DNA of 64,000 nucleotides from Spirometra erinaceieuropaei. Its lineage: Eukaryota; Platyhelminthes; Cestoda; Diphyllobothriidea; Diphyllobothriidae. The stretch covers positions 1,558,791 to 1,622,790 of the forward strand of contig CACRXP010000020.1 of the NCBI GenBank assembly GCA_902702965.1, read 5' to 3'. Positions 23,590-34,390 of the stretch are shown here, piece by piece (the stretch's first letter is position 1; each line of letters begins with the position of its first letter). The position numbers were made by a program, and so were the translations under genes. A model generated the notes under the pieces. That model searched no databases, was not told where the DNA came from, and saw only the letters and a list, made by a program, of their open reading frames with translations.

Positions 23590-25080
23590 GTCATTGTTCC
23601 TGTAAGTTCGGGTCATTTTTTTGCAAACCTTCGACACCTCCCCGTGTTCCAGCGAAGTCAGGGATGTAGCTAGTGTCCAGCATAAATCAGACGACAACGA
23701 GAGAGAGATTAGTCACAAAGTCCCACTACCGACTCATGATGTTGATATCACCTTGCCGATTCACGGACTACCTGACTCACGTAATTCGATGTCCGCTTAC
23801 CACATTCAAAGTTGAACGCGACGTCTGACTGGTAAGGGCATCTTCCAGCTCCGCAATCAACATGAATCTGCGCGCGGGTGACGAACGATGTTCATGACTA
23901 ACACTGGGCGAGCCGTTACTTCCACCCTGTACTAACGGTTCATGGGTTGGTCCGTGGACACGTTTAAAGGAGACTTATAGAACATCAATTCTTCCTGACA
24001 TACACATGGACCCAGAATATTCACTCTAGTCCGTATTTTTCCTTACCAGAGCTCGCAATGACTGTGGCACCAAATGATTGGCATTGAAGTTCCAAACATT
24101 AGTGAAGTATTTCCAGCTTGCCGCTTGCAACAATGTAGGACCTAAGGTCAGCGTTGAAGCCCACAAATTGCATGTGCGTATGTAGATATCCGGTATCATT
24201 GCAGTGTTCGCTGAAACTGTTAAGTGCCCTGTCGGTCCAAAGTCCTGAAAGCACCCTGCGGACGTTTCCGGTGCGTAGTCATTAGAATCCGACATGAACA
24301 AACGCGCGTGTCTAGGCGATCGCAACAAGTGTCATAAACCGACATCGTAGACTAACTCCGCCTCAGGGATGACTTAGTGTTTCAGTAATTGCTCTGACTA
24401 CACCAGCGGTCCCTTTGCGCCAGAGGCAACAGCTAACGCTTCTGCACAGAATACATCCCTAATTCTGGTGTCTCCCGTCTTTTTCGACTTACCGAGACCT
24501 GATCTACTGCTTGTGGGCAGCTGCAAAATACACAAAACTGGACGTTGTAGCTCATTTTGCACAGATTCTGTGAAGCGGCATACAAAAAGACCTTGGCAAT
24601 TGGCTGCAAATCGTTCATATAACGAGAGGATTGTTGATTGATAGAGTCATCAGTTGATGTAAGATGCCAGTTAAAAGCCGATTGGTTGTTCATTGTGTCA
24701 GTCGTTAAAATATACATCGAAAATCGTATCAGTGAAAGTGATGTCGACTTCAAAGGTGGCCTTATGACATGCCATCCGTTAGAACCTCAAATGGCGGGCT
24801 AGTTTACCGTTATAAGTAGGAGAGAAATTGTGTTGTCGATGCGACTGCAGTGTTAGGGCATCTGTTGAGAAGACTAGATTTACCAGGATAAACGACAAGC
24901 AAACGACAGGCAAGACCTTTACTGAGTTGCAGAACAGAGCTGGAGCCGAAATAACTGGTCCTATATTTTTTGCAGTCATTTCGTTGTAGTACGCACAGAT
25001 CTTTGTGAATGTTTTAGCAGTCATTGAACCGACAAAATGACAGTTTTCTTTTGAAATGCTGGCAGATTTCACAAGCAAGT
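23590..25080 (-). pseudogene. unidentified exon-structured locus X, copy 1
   Basis: Not recognised. Two exon candidates fit together in phase 0: one ending 24494 (CPQAVDQVS, donor GTAAGT) and 24047-24244 (66 codons from GACTTTGG, donor GTAAGG). Both read as ordinary protein (for example NLWASTLTLGP, NVWNFNANHLVP). A possible third exon near 23800 has paired cysteines (IHVDCGAGRCPY) and donor GTAAGC, and a terminal part near 23600 appears to carry a 1-base insertion relative to copy 2. A further open stretch (24779-25078) holds a hydrophobic run. Copy 2 at 32800-33905 carries stops in the first two exons. Either a damaged gene or exons caught in a repeat. Confidence 0.35.
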
Positions 25081-25340
25081 GGAAAGAGAGAACCGGTTCT
25101 TGAAATTTTGTTCACTTGGGTCATCACAAGAGTCGTCCCCCTCTTTTTCGATGGCGCTATCTCTACCATGCTTAGTCGACACCTCCGCATTTACTTCCGA
25201 TGTGAAGACGAAGTTCTTTGCGGGAAGGTATGAAGTGACCGTCAGTTTCAATGTTTCGTCCGATCATTGTTTCCTGTGCGATGAGACTTTTTGGTTTATT
25301 CTACCAGCAGACATATAGTGATAGCACAGAACGCTGTCTA

Positions 25341-26320
25341 CAGTGAGTGACCGATCTCGTGAAATGTTGGCTGAAATTCTGAAATGCGTTTTCCATTAGG
25401 AAGGATTACTTGGTCGCGGTTGTGATACTCATTATCTTAAGGCATACTCTTATAACATTGCGGACTCGGCAGGATGTCAGTTTTTGAATACACTGCTTTT
25501 CAATCTCCTTTAGAAACCGTAATCGGTACAAAATGACCACTTAAGTAGCATGCATTTTTCCCATTGATTTTCAATGGTCTTGCATATTCAAATATATCTA
25601 ATAGAAACCATAAACAAAATACGCTTTCTTTTAGTCAATCAATAGAGAATCACCTCTTCTTTATATTTCATACTCAAGGAAGGAGTATAATTAGGTTTTA
25701 AAAAAGTTTCTAATTATGAGACTTTTTAAGACCGCGCAATGTCCATTCACATAGCATCGTACATGGCCGTTTACCACTGCTCCTCATGAAATGTACAGCA
25801 TAGTCCGCATCCATTGTAAAATTTTATGGACTCTGTATGCTACCTCTTTCATGGTATAGAAAAATATGTGATTTTCTTTACGCGGAACGCGTGCACCTTG
25901 TAGAGTGAAATCACTAAGCGCTAATGCAACGAAAGATCAGGCTCCAAATTCTTCGGCAATTATAAAACTTTTTTAAATCCTTATTATACTCCTTCCTTAA
26001 GTATAAAATATAAAGAAGACGTGATTCTCTATTTATTGACTAAAAGAAATCATATTTTTGTTTATGGTTTCTATTAAATATATTTGAATATGCAAGACCA
26101 TTGAAAATCAATGGGAAAAATGCATGCTACTTAAGTGGTCATTTTGTACCGATTACGGTTTCTACAAGAGATTGAAAAGCACTGTATTCACAAGCTGACA
26201 TCCCGCCAAGTCCGAAATGTTATAGGATTATGCCGCAAGTTAATCGACCAAGTAATCCTTCCTAGTCGAAAACGCATTTCAGAAGTTCAGCCAACATTTC
26301 ACGAGATCGGTCACTCACTG
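25341..26320. mobile_element. foldback MITE of Tc1/mariner type
   Basis: Left end CAGTGAGTGACCGATCTCG and right end are inverted copies, bordered by TA on both sides (25339-25340, 26321-26322). Inverted similarity runs for roughly 380 bp in each arm, around an unpaired centre at about 25720-25950. No transposase frame. The tips resemble those of the mariner at 6666 (CAGT at the start, GAAATG near base 21-26), so a related transposase could have moved it. Confidence 0.88.
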
Positions 26321-26486
26321 TAAGTATGGACAATGAAACGTATGATAACACATAGAATTAGCCACTAGGAACTTGGTCTATATCACAGATCGATTCACAC
26401 CACTATTCCCTTGCTAAATTCTACTTTTCCTGCGTGAGCACGTTTCACGAGCCTATACTGGGAAAACCTAGGTTTAACAACGAAGC

Positions 26487-27011
26487 TCATCCGTGATGTA
26501 CTGCTACAAAGTTTTTTGCAGATTTTCGCTTCGGGGAAGCCTTTAGTTCTAAGTCACCTAAGGTTATGACCGCCGTCTGGGCAAAAGTGCTTCTATCAAT
26601 GAAGCACACAGGCACTGTTTTTCCTAATTGTCGCACTCTAGAGCTTTCGATGGGAATCGAATAGGAGGCGTAGTTTCGATGACCGACTATGCATCCCCTC
26701 ATGGGCATTTCAAAGCCGACATCAAATGAACCCGCCTGCGTCGTCTTCAGGCAGAAAACGGTAGTTTTAGAGGAAAGAGGGCTTGCTCCCTGAACATCCG
26801 AGGTTTTGTCGGTGAAGAGGATATTGCCCCCTACTGGCCTCTTTTGCCAGTGAGTATCGCAGGTAGGATACCCTCTCTTTCTGAAAGGAATATGAACGCA
26901 GTGGGTGGACTCTGGTTTGGCTTGTGGATTGAGGCAGTACGGTTTGAGTGAATAGAGGTTTAACACTACTTCTTGGCTTTGGTCCTGAATTTGTGTGGCA
27001 GTTTCCTGCAT
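26487..27011 (-). other. unassigned 174-codon ORF
   Basis: Open frame with no recognised domain. Part of the same sequence occurs inverted and broken by stops at 53450-53660, so it is a repeat or a duplicated exon. No splice sites were confirmed. Confidence 0.25.
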
Positions 27012-27159
27012 ACTGACGTCTCTCCAATTTTACTGACGGATTGCAGAGCTGATACACGTATCCAGGCCAATACAGTCGACCTTACCTCGCCTAATGCAAC
27101 AGACTACTTAATAACAGGACCCCTGATGTTGCTTCCTGAAATCCATGCAATTGTAGTGG

Positions 27160-27490
27160 CTCTACTCCGAGCACCTGCCGCAACGCCGCAATCTCTCACG
27201 ATTGTCTGCACGTGAGCACTAGGGTAGTCTGACATTCGCCCACTCGGCTCTCCAACTGGCCAATCAGATTCAAGGTCGAGTCAGACGTGTCCTGGCCTAA
27301 GACGCTGTGACGCATTACCTCGGACATTCGGGACGCCGTCCACCAGGCGTCGCATGTGCCCGCTTGCGGCTGCCAGCTGCCTCCAATTAATCTGTGCAGA
27401 ATAGAGCCTTCCCTGTCCCTTCGAAACCGGGCCTGAAGGTAGTGGTTGCCAGGGTCTCTTTGTCGACCTAGCCTGCCGAGATAAATTCAT
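27160..27490. repeat. dispersed repeat Z, copy outside the tetraspanin units
   Basis: Shares CTCCAACTGGCCAATCAGAT and flanking order with 4060-4440. Shows that Z is a dispersed family and not part of the tetraspanin gene. Confidence 0.6.
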
Positions 27491-28600
27491 TCGGCGTCCA
27501 AGATCAGTTTTTTAAGACTTAACGCTCACAACACGCCCTGGCCTAGCCACGGGTGTTTGTTGCTAGAGAAAGCGGCTCGGGACCCTGCTCAGAATGGATC
27601 CCTCAAACTGTTTGCTACAGTCTTCTCCGACTTACCGGGAACTAGCTTGATGTTGATAGTGCTAAAGTTTTATCTATCGTCTGCAAATTCACATGTCCGA
27701 TGCGGTTCTAATTCGCATTTGTAGTTTCATCTTCACAACTTCCCCACACTTGTCATCAAACTCTTGTCTTTCTTCTGCCTAACTAAAGTTGTCACGGATA
27801 CCGAGGCCGGAAGTGATATCCGTTACCCTTGATGGCCCTCCGCTTGGTACCATTGTAACCATCATTCCTAGTTTATTTGCAGGTACTTGGCGTGTTTTTC
27901 TGCCTGCCTTCCTCGAATATAAAATTTTCGAACCTCTTTATTCTGTCCTAACTTTCGTCTTTCGTTGGTAATGAATCTATTATGATTCTTTTGTCATTCC
28001 TTTCATTTCCACACGCAAGTTCGTTAGAAAGTTGCTTTATCAAACATTTAACCATTATGGCCTTATGTATTTTTGGGCAGATCGATATTTATTACTCTCA
28101 GCGACACACCCGAATACTTTGTATGTAAGAAGTTGACAGCACAATCCGCCTCGCCTTTTGCCTCTTCTTTCTACTAGGCCACGGTACAGTCGACGAACCA
28201 TTAGGCGCGACAATTAGGCGCGGTCTAAGACGATTCGTAAGCCTGAGGGTTGGATCGGGCTATCGACTAAGTCTCACTCGTAAGAACTTTACTAATCTAC
28301 AGCGTCGACTGGCGCATCATTCATTAGAATGCACTACTATGGACACCCTTGCCTCTCACACCGTCTTGCCAGCTCATCAGCACACAGTGCTGAGATAATG
28401 GCAACATACCGCCTGACTGCTCTCATAACCGCACCTTTCAGCATCAGCCTTGCTGTCGATGAGAGGAACTTTTCTCAAAGCATGCACATTCTCTTTAAGA
28501 GCAGAGAGTGATGAGATAGCGCAGTTCCCTGTGCAATCAGATATGACGCCCTAGGACTGCTGCCCGGCTAATGGCAGTGAGGCTGCACCCCGGGGGAGAG
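27490..28600. repeat. 1.1-kb duplicated block (also 53880-55087)
   Basis: Direct repeat of 53880-55087, the second copy having an extra insert near 54205-54300. In both places the block leads towards fragments of the same LINE endonuclease, so it may be the 5' region of that LINE. No convincing gene inside. Confidence 0.65.
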
Positions 28601-28622
28601 GGGGGAACAAATTCGGAACCAC

Positions 28623-28855
28623 TGTCGGCGCTTACATCTCCTCTTGACCAGATCCGAGGACATGCAGAATAAGTCGTATGAAGACCAGTTCGCCCTCCTG
28701 GTGACTGAATTGAAGGCGAACAAAATGACCGTCCTTGGTGACGTCAGTGCTCGCGTCGGCAGAAACCACGCTGCCTGGGAGGGAGGGATAAGTCACCATG
28801 GGATCGGCGGGTGCATAAGCAATGGTCTTAATGGAATACAAAATTCTGTTTAACA
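28623..28855 (+). mobile_element. LINE apurinic-type endonuclease fragment
   Basis: Translates to a short stretch with NKSYEDQFALL, VLGDVSARVGRNHAAW and HGIGG. These match the endonuclease of non-LTR retrotransposons common in tapeworms (normally LGDFNARVG). The N of the catalytic DFN motif is replaced by S (DVS), as in the copy at 56.4 kb. Abuts the broken 3' end of the gypsy element at about 28855. Confidence 0.8.
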
Positions 28856-28860
28856 TAAGA

Positions 28861-31500
28861 CTCAGTCATTGGAATTCAAGGTGGAACCGGGGAAAGCGAG
28901 CGTATAAATTGCCACAAACGGTGCATACGGTTGTCAGGAGTCTCGTCGGTTCCATGATAGGTTGGGATGACCATCTCGCCTGGCAGTCGGAGGGTAGTGC
29001 CAAAAACCAATTCAGCTGCACTACAGCCCAGATCCGACTTTAGAGCTGCGCGGATGCCGAGGAATGCAAGAGGAAGGTTGTCCGACCAGTTTCCTCGGTC
29101 TTGTACGCACGTAGGGCGGTCTTTAGCTGGCGATGGAAACGCTCAACCATACCATTGGCAGCTGGGTGGTAGACTGTCGTCCGAATGCGTGTGCAGTCAA
29201 GGAAATTAAGTAGCGCTTGGAACAGTGCCGACTTAGTCACGATCAGTCGTAACCGTGGATGGGCCACCGAAATTTGCGACCCAACGACTGACGAAGGCCT
29301 TCACGATGGTTTCAGCTTGCGCATTCGGTAAAGGAATGGCTTCAGTCCAGCGGGTATATTGATCGACGCAGGTAGGGAGGTGAGTGAAACCATTGGATGG
29401 AGGCAAAGGGCCTACGACATCCAGGTGCACATGGCTGAACCGTGCGTCGGGGCTGGGGAAAGTGCCTGGTGAGGACTTGTTGTGGCGCTGGCAGTTCAGA
29501 CACAACCGGTCCCAAGCTTTGACGTCCTTGTTCATGCCAGGCCAGACAAACCTTTCCGCGAGGAGCTTTTGAGAGGTTCGGATCCCAGGGTGGGAGAGTC
29601 CATACAAAGTTTGAAATACAGCTCGACACATCGAGGCGGGCACGAAAGGCCGATGAAAAGTAGTGGGGACGTCACGAAGTATTGTACCAGAGCCGGTAGT
29701 CAGAGGAACGTCTTTGAGTTGGAGACCACTAACAGACTCGTCGCCAGGACAACCGACTCGCTGTTGCTCAGCCGCCATGGCACAAAGATCGATTCCGTTT
29801 GAGATTTGGAGGGAAGACAGTGAGGGTCTGGACAGCATATCAGTCGCCTCGGTCTTCGTGCCATCAATGTGGCGGATGTCGGTGGTGAATTGGGAGATGT
29901 AGTCCAGGTGGGCGATTTCCCTCGGATTGTACTTTGCGAAGTGGGACCGAAGTGTAAAAGTCAACGGTTTGTGGCCCGTGAAAACAGTGAAGTCCCAGCC
30001 TTCAAGGAAATGCCGGAAATGCTTGACAGCCAGGCAAATGACAAGTAGTTCACGGCCAAAGGTACTGTAGCGTGTCTCAGCTGGTAAGAGCTTTTTGGAG
30101 AAAAAGGTAAGTGGTCGAGTCGAACCAGCAAGGTGTTGTTGAAGGACTGCACCTAAGGCTACGGTCGAATTATCTACCATCGGGGACAGCTGAGATTCGG
30201 GAGCGGGATGCGTGAGTAAGGTGGCGTTGACAAAGGAATTCTTGATTCTCTCAAAAGCAGTCAGTGCTTCACCAGTCAACTCGAGGGGGCCTTTGGGACC
30301 AGAAAGCATGTTGGTGAGCGGAAGCATGAGGTCAGCACAGTTCGGTAGGACCAGACGGTAAAAATTGACCATGCCGAGGAATCACTGCAACTGACGCTTG
30401 GGGGTTGGTGAAGGGAAATTACGAACTGCTTCAACACTGGAGGGGAGGGGACGCAAACCTTCAGAGTCGACCTGATGGCCGAGGAACTCGAGCGAAGGCA
30501 CATCCAACACGCACTTGTAGGGGTTGACGACAACGCCAAACTTGTCAAGGCGGTCAAACACCATGGCAGATGCTCTTTGTGTTCTTCCTCATTCCGGCTG
30601 GCCACCAAGATGTCATTAATGTAGGCGAGCACAAAGGGTACGCCAAGTAAGACATGGTCGATGAACCTCTGGAACGTTTGGGCGGCATTACGAAGACCTA
30701 ACGGCGTGTGGATGAACTCAAAGAGACCGAGGGCGGTTTTAGGTATGTCCACAGGGGCGACTGGAATCTGATGAAAAGCACGCACCAGATCAATCTTCGA
30801 GAAAATCGCTTTGCCGAAAAGGGCTCCAGCAAAGCCCTGAGGCAGGGGGTACCGATCAGGAATGGTAGCGCTGTTGAGGGCACGATAGTCGCCACAAGGT
30901 CGTCAGTCACCTGATATCGCCTTAGGCACCATGTACAGGGGGACGCCCAAGGGCTCTCAGACGGTCGAATTATTCCCAGTTGCAGCATGTGTTCAAACTC
31001 CGCCTTTGCGGCCTGAAAACGCTCCGGTGCTAGTAGTCTCGGCCGAGAAAGCAAGCGAGGACCGGAGGTGCGCATATGATGCACAACATCATGTTGAACT
31101 TCACCACCGCGAAACTGGAGGTTAATTATGTTGGGGTGTCTAAGAAGCATTTGCCGAAAGGGGCTAGCATTATCTGTATGCAGGACAGATAAGTTGGTGG
31201 GGGCAGTAAAGGGAGTTAGTCCACGAACAGACAGACCGGTTGTGCAGTCGAGGTGACGGGCACGTCGGCAGTCAACAAGGAGATTGAACTCGGCAAGAAA
31301 GTCCGAGCCGAGGATCGCATGAGGGACATCAGCAATCACAAAGATCCAGGTGAATTACGGACGAAGGCCAATGTTCAGGGTGAGGGACAGACTGCCAAAA
31401 GTGGGAATGGGGGAACAGTTGGCAGCTTGGAGGTGAAGACCAGGGCTAGGGAAACGACGATCAGCGTCACAAACATAGAAGGTACGACCAGAGCCGGAAG
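28861..31500 (-). pseudogene. gypsy pol (protease, RT, RNase H, integrase)
   Basis: Protease end ILGSDFLAEFNLLVDC near 31330. Reverse transcriptase from 31100 to 30380, with the palm motif read as YINDILVAS in place of YIDD. An RNase H region follows, in which the usual FTDHKPL is FTGHKPL. Then the integrase, with LSHPGI and CLNCQ from the zinc domain, DVVGP and TTDRD with the two Asp, and GMVERFHR with the Glu. Breaks seen: a frameshift and a stop around 30900, a one-base deletion near 30565, an in-frame TGA at 30382, and a break at 29235. None of the three enzyme steps is likely to work. Confidence 0.88.
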
Positions 31501-31842
31501 AGCCAGAGAAAACGGTCGCATCTATTCTCTGGCTGACTGGTTTCCCTGTTTCGGCTTAAAAGAGCAGGGTGTGGAACAGCGACGGGCCTTTACGCCGAAA
31601 TTAGTGATACCAACAAGTATCGGCAGTTCGAGGTAGCGAACGTGAACGACGACAGCCGCGTGAACGACTAGAAGTAAGGCGAGCAAGATGTTTTTTAAGG
31701 GAGGCCGTCTCATTCACTGTCGATGAGGATGTGGAGATCTGGCAACGGAAGGCGACTGGAGCCGCTGCACCTCTATCATTCAATCCGCCATTTCAGCCAG
31801 TTGTGAAACCGTGGGATCTTGAGAGCCGGACGTTAGGATCGT

Positions 31843-32286
31843 TTAAACATCTGCAGGCTGAGACTCTAGAAACGTCTCTTTGACAAATTTGTCATCAACT
31901 TGCATGTCTCCAAGGAGAGAACGCATCCGACGTAGAAGCTCTGAGGGCTTCCGGTCACCCAGTGACTCCTCCTTAATTAGCTGGTGATACGGCTGTCGGT
32001 CGGACACGGAATTAAGTCGGAGGATTTCCGCCTTTAACGTGGAGTAAGGAGCATCTGCAGGAGGATTAGCTAGCAAGGAATGAACTTGAGAGATGGCACT
32101 AGGGGGGAGGACCTCAACAAGTTTGTGGTATTTCGCCAGCTCCTTGGTAACGTTGGCAGAATAAAAGGCTGATTCTATGCGGATGAAGTAAAGTTCTGGA
32201 GCATGTTGCCAGAATTCATGCAAGGTAAAATTGATGGCGTGAAGGGACTGGGCGGGGGCATCAAGTTGTTGGTTGGAGTAAGACAT
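31843..32286 (-). pseudogene. gypsy gag
   Basis: Structural protein of the element. Starts MSYSNQQLDAP. The conserved gag region includes LAKYHKLVEVLPP and ADAPYSTLKAEIL. The frame breaks at 31843. The CHCC zinc finger typical of this clade lies downstream, split between two frames: DTCWYH then ARRCSTPC, at about 31575-31625. Confidence 0.85.
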
Positions 32287-32414
32287 GATAAGACAGAGAT
32301 GGAAAATATCAGAATTCGTGAGGAAAGTAAATGTAAATGGAATAAACATTCAAATACATATAGTTCGTTATATGTTATTCGGTAACACACAGAAAGGTAT
32401 AAAGTCTGCGTTAA

Positions 32415-32429
32415 CGTCGGGAGTCACCA
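32415..32429 (-). promoter_or_regulatory. primer-binding site, tRNA-Trp-like
   Basis: Reads TGGTGACTCCCGACG on the minus strand. Complementary to the 3' end of tRNA-Trp except for one extra base. It is 16 bp inside the LTR border. Confidence 0.65.
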
Positions 32430-32445
32430 ATGAAGTAAATGATAG

Positions 32446-32691
32446 TGTTCTCACGAACTGACGAGTTATATCTCACGAACCCCTAGCCTTAAAGGCAGCA
32501 ATTAAAACTGAGCAGTGAATAATATAGAGATTTTGAACGTTAAGTAAAGTGACAACAGTGGACGACAGCGAAGCACACTGGCAAGGCGGGTTGTACAGGT
32601 GTGTTCTTTTCCGTCACATTTAAACAAGCATTTCGGGTAAATAAAACGGGACATAATTGTCAAAAGGTAAGTTAACCGGTACCTCACCACA
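32446..32691 (-). repeat. gypsy 5' LTR
   Basis: On the minus strand it starts TGTGGTGAGG and ends GAGAACA. A related solo LTR of 232 bp lies at 58277-58508, which fixes both borders. Confidence 0.85.
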
Positions 32692-32799
32692 GCTTATACT
32701 GGTCACAGATGCCCGAACACTGCAGTCGCACAGGCAGCACAATTTCTCTCCTACTTATAACGGTATACTAGCGCGCCATTTGAGGTTCTAACGGATCGC

Positions 32800-33905
32800 A
32801 TGTCATAAGGCCACCTTTGATGACGACATCACTTTCACTGATACGATTTTCGATGAATAGTTTAATGACTGACACAATGAACAGCCAATCAGCTTTTAAC
32901 TGGCATCTTACATCAACTGTGGACTCTGTTAATCAGCAATCTTTGCGTTATATGAACAATTTATAGCTCATTGCCAAGCTCTTTTTTGTATGCCGCTTCA
33001 CAGAATCTGTGCAAAACGAGCTACAACGTCGAACTTTGTGTATTTTTCAGCTGCCCACAAGCAGTAGATCAGGTCCCGAATAGTCGAAGAAGATGGAAAA
33101 CACCAGAATGGGGATGCATTCCGTGCAGAACCGTTATCTGATGCCCCTGCCGCCGAGAACCGCTGGTTTAGTCAGAGCAATTACTGAAAGATCAAGTCAT
33201 TCCTGAGGCGGAGTTAGTCCACGATGTCGGCTTGTGACTCTGGTTGCATTAGACGATGAAATAACGGCTGGGATACCGGATATGTACTTGTGCACATCCT
33301 ATTTGTGAGCTTCTACGCTGACCTTATGTTCTACATTGTTGCAAGCGGCGAGCTGGAAATACTTCACTAATGTTTGGAACTTCAATGCCAATCATTTGGT
33401 GCCACAGTCAATGCGAGCTCTGGTAAGGAAAAATACGGACCAGAGTGAATATTCTGGGTCCATGTGTATGTCAGGAAGAATTGATTTTCTATAAGTCTCC
33501 TTTAAACGTGTCCACGGACCAACCCATGAACCATTAGTACAGGTTGGAAGTAACGAATCACCCAGTGTAAGTCATGAACATCGGTGGTCACCCGCGCGCT
33601 GATTCATGTTGATTGCGGAGCTGACGGATGTCTTAAACAGTCAGACACCGTGTTCACCTCTGAATATGGTAAACGTACATTGAATTACTTGGGCCAGGTA
33701 TTCCCTGAATGGGCGAAGTGGTGTCAACATCATGAGCCGATAGTGGGACATTGTGACTAACCTGCCTCTCTCTCTCTGTCGTCTGATTTATGCTGGACAC
33801 TAGCTACACCTGTAAATTTGCTGGACCACAGGAATATGTCGAGGTTTGGAAAAAAATGACCCGAACTTACAGAAGCAATGACAAGTAGGCATTAGCTTGA
33901 TTAGG
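32800..33905 (+). pseudogene. unidentified locus X, copy 2, inactivated
   Basis: Inverted copy of 23590-25080. Exon 1 equivalent has stops (near 32858 and 32962) and its donor is lost. Exon 2 equivalent (to about 33423, donor GTAAGG kept) has a TGA. The terminal part reads YTCKFAGPQEYVEVWKK and then stops at TAG. Interrupted on its left by the gypsy LTR at 32691. Confidence 0.5.
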
Positions 33906-34089
33906 CGTCGTATGGAACTTCCAGCAGTAAACATGAAGGTATGTAGTAACGTAAAGTAAATCGGATCCAGGCTGTACTGACTCAAGCGTCACCTCACTTC
34001 GGGTTTCACACTTAAAGCAGACAGGGCACGAATCCTCAGCTGTACACCAGTAGCGTGAGCCCTCCATTCCGACAGTTCGACCATCGATT

Positions 34090-34390
34090 TCGACTATGGC
34101 CGCCGTGTGCTAGACAGCAAGGTGAGAGCAGGGACAGTGACTTGTGCGAGAATTAATTTATAGTGATAGTAGACTTGTGCAGCATCTACCACACTCTCTC
34201 CTCCTCGCCCACCTGGACCCGGTGTCAAGCCAGAGTTAAGAGAACCGGAGGCGCGTGAGGGCGCAGGTGGTAGGCACGTCTGGACCCGTGCCTTGGCGCT
34301 CCACTCCACACACCCTGGTCCACATACCAAATGACCGGATTTTTGACCAACAATATCAATGGGAGGGGAGGGCATCAGGTTGATGCTCGT
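34090..34390 (-). repeat. repeat Y behind PLE2
   Basis: Reverse copy of 23085-23420. PLE2 coding sequence switches into it at about 34385, in the middle of the GIY-YIG domain. Confidence 0.6.

Larger units (their letters stand above)
28861..32691 (-). mobile_element. gypsy-type LTR retrotransposon, CsRn1-like, 3' truncated
   Basis: Order on the minus strand: 5' LTR (32446-32691), primer site, gag, protease, reverse transcriptase, RNase H, integrase. The integrase continues to about 28861 where a LINE fragment begins, and no 3' LTR is present. The gag finger and a tRNA-Trp-like primer site place it in the CsRn1 clade, first described from a liver fluke. Several stops, frameshifts and catalytic-site changes show that it is dead. 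Confidence 0.9.
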
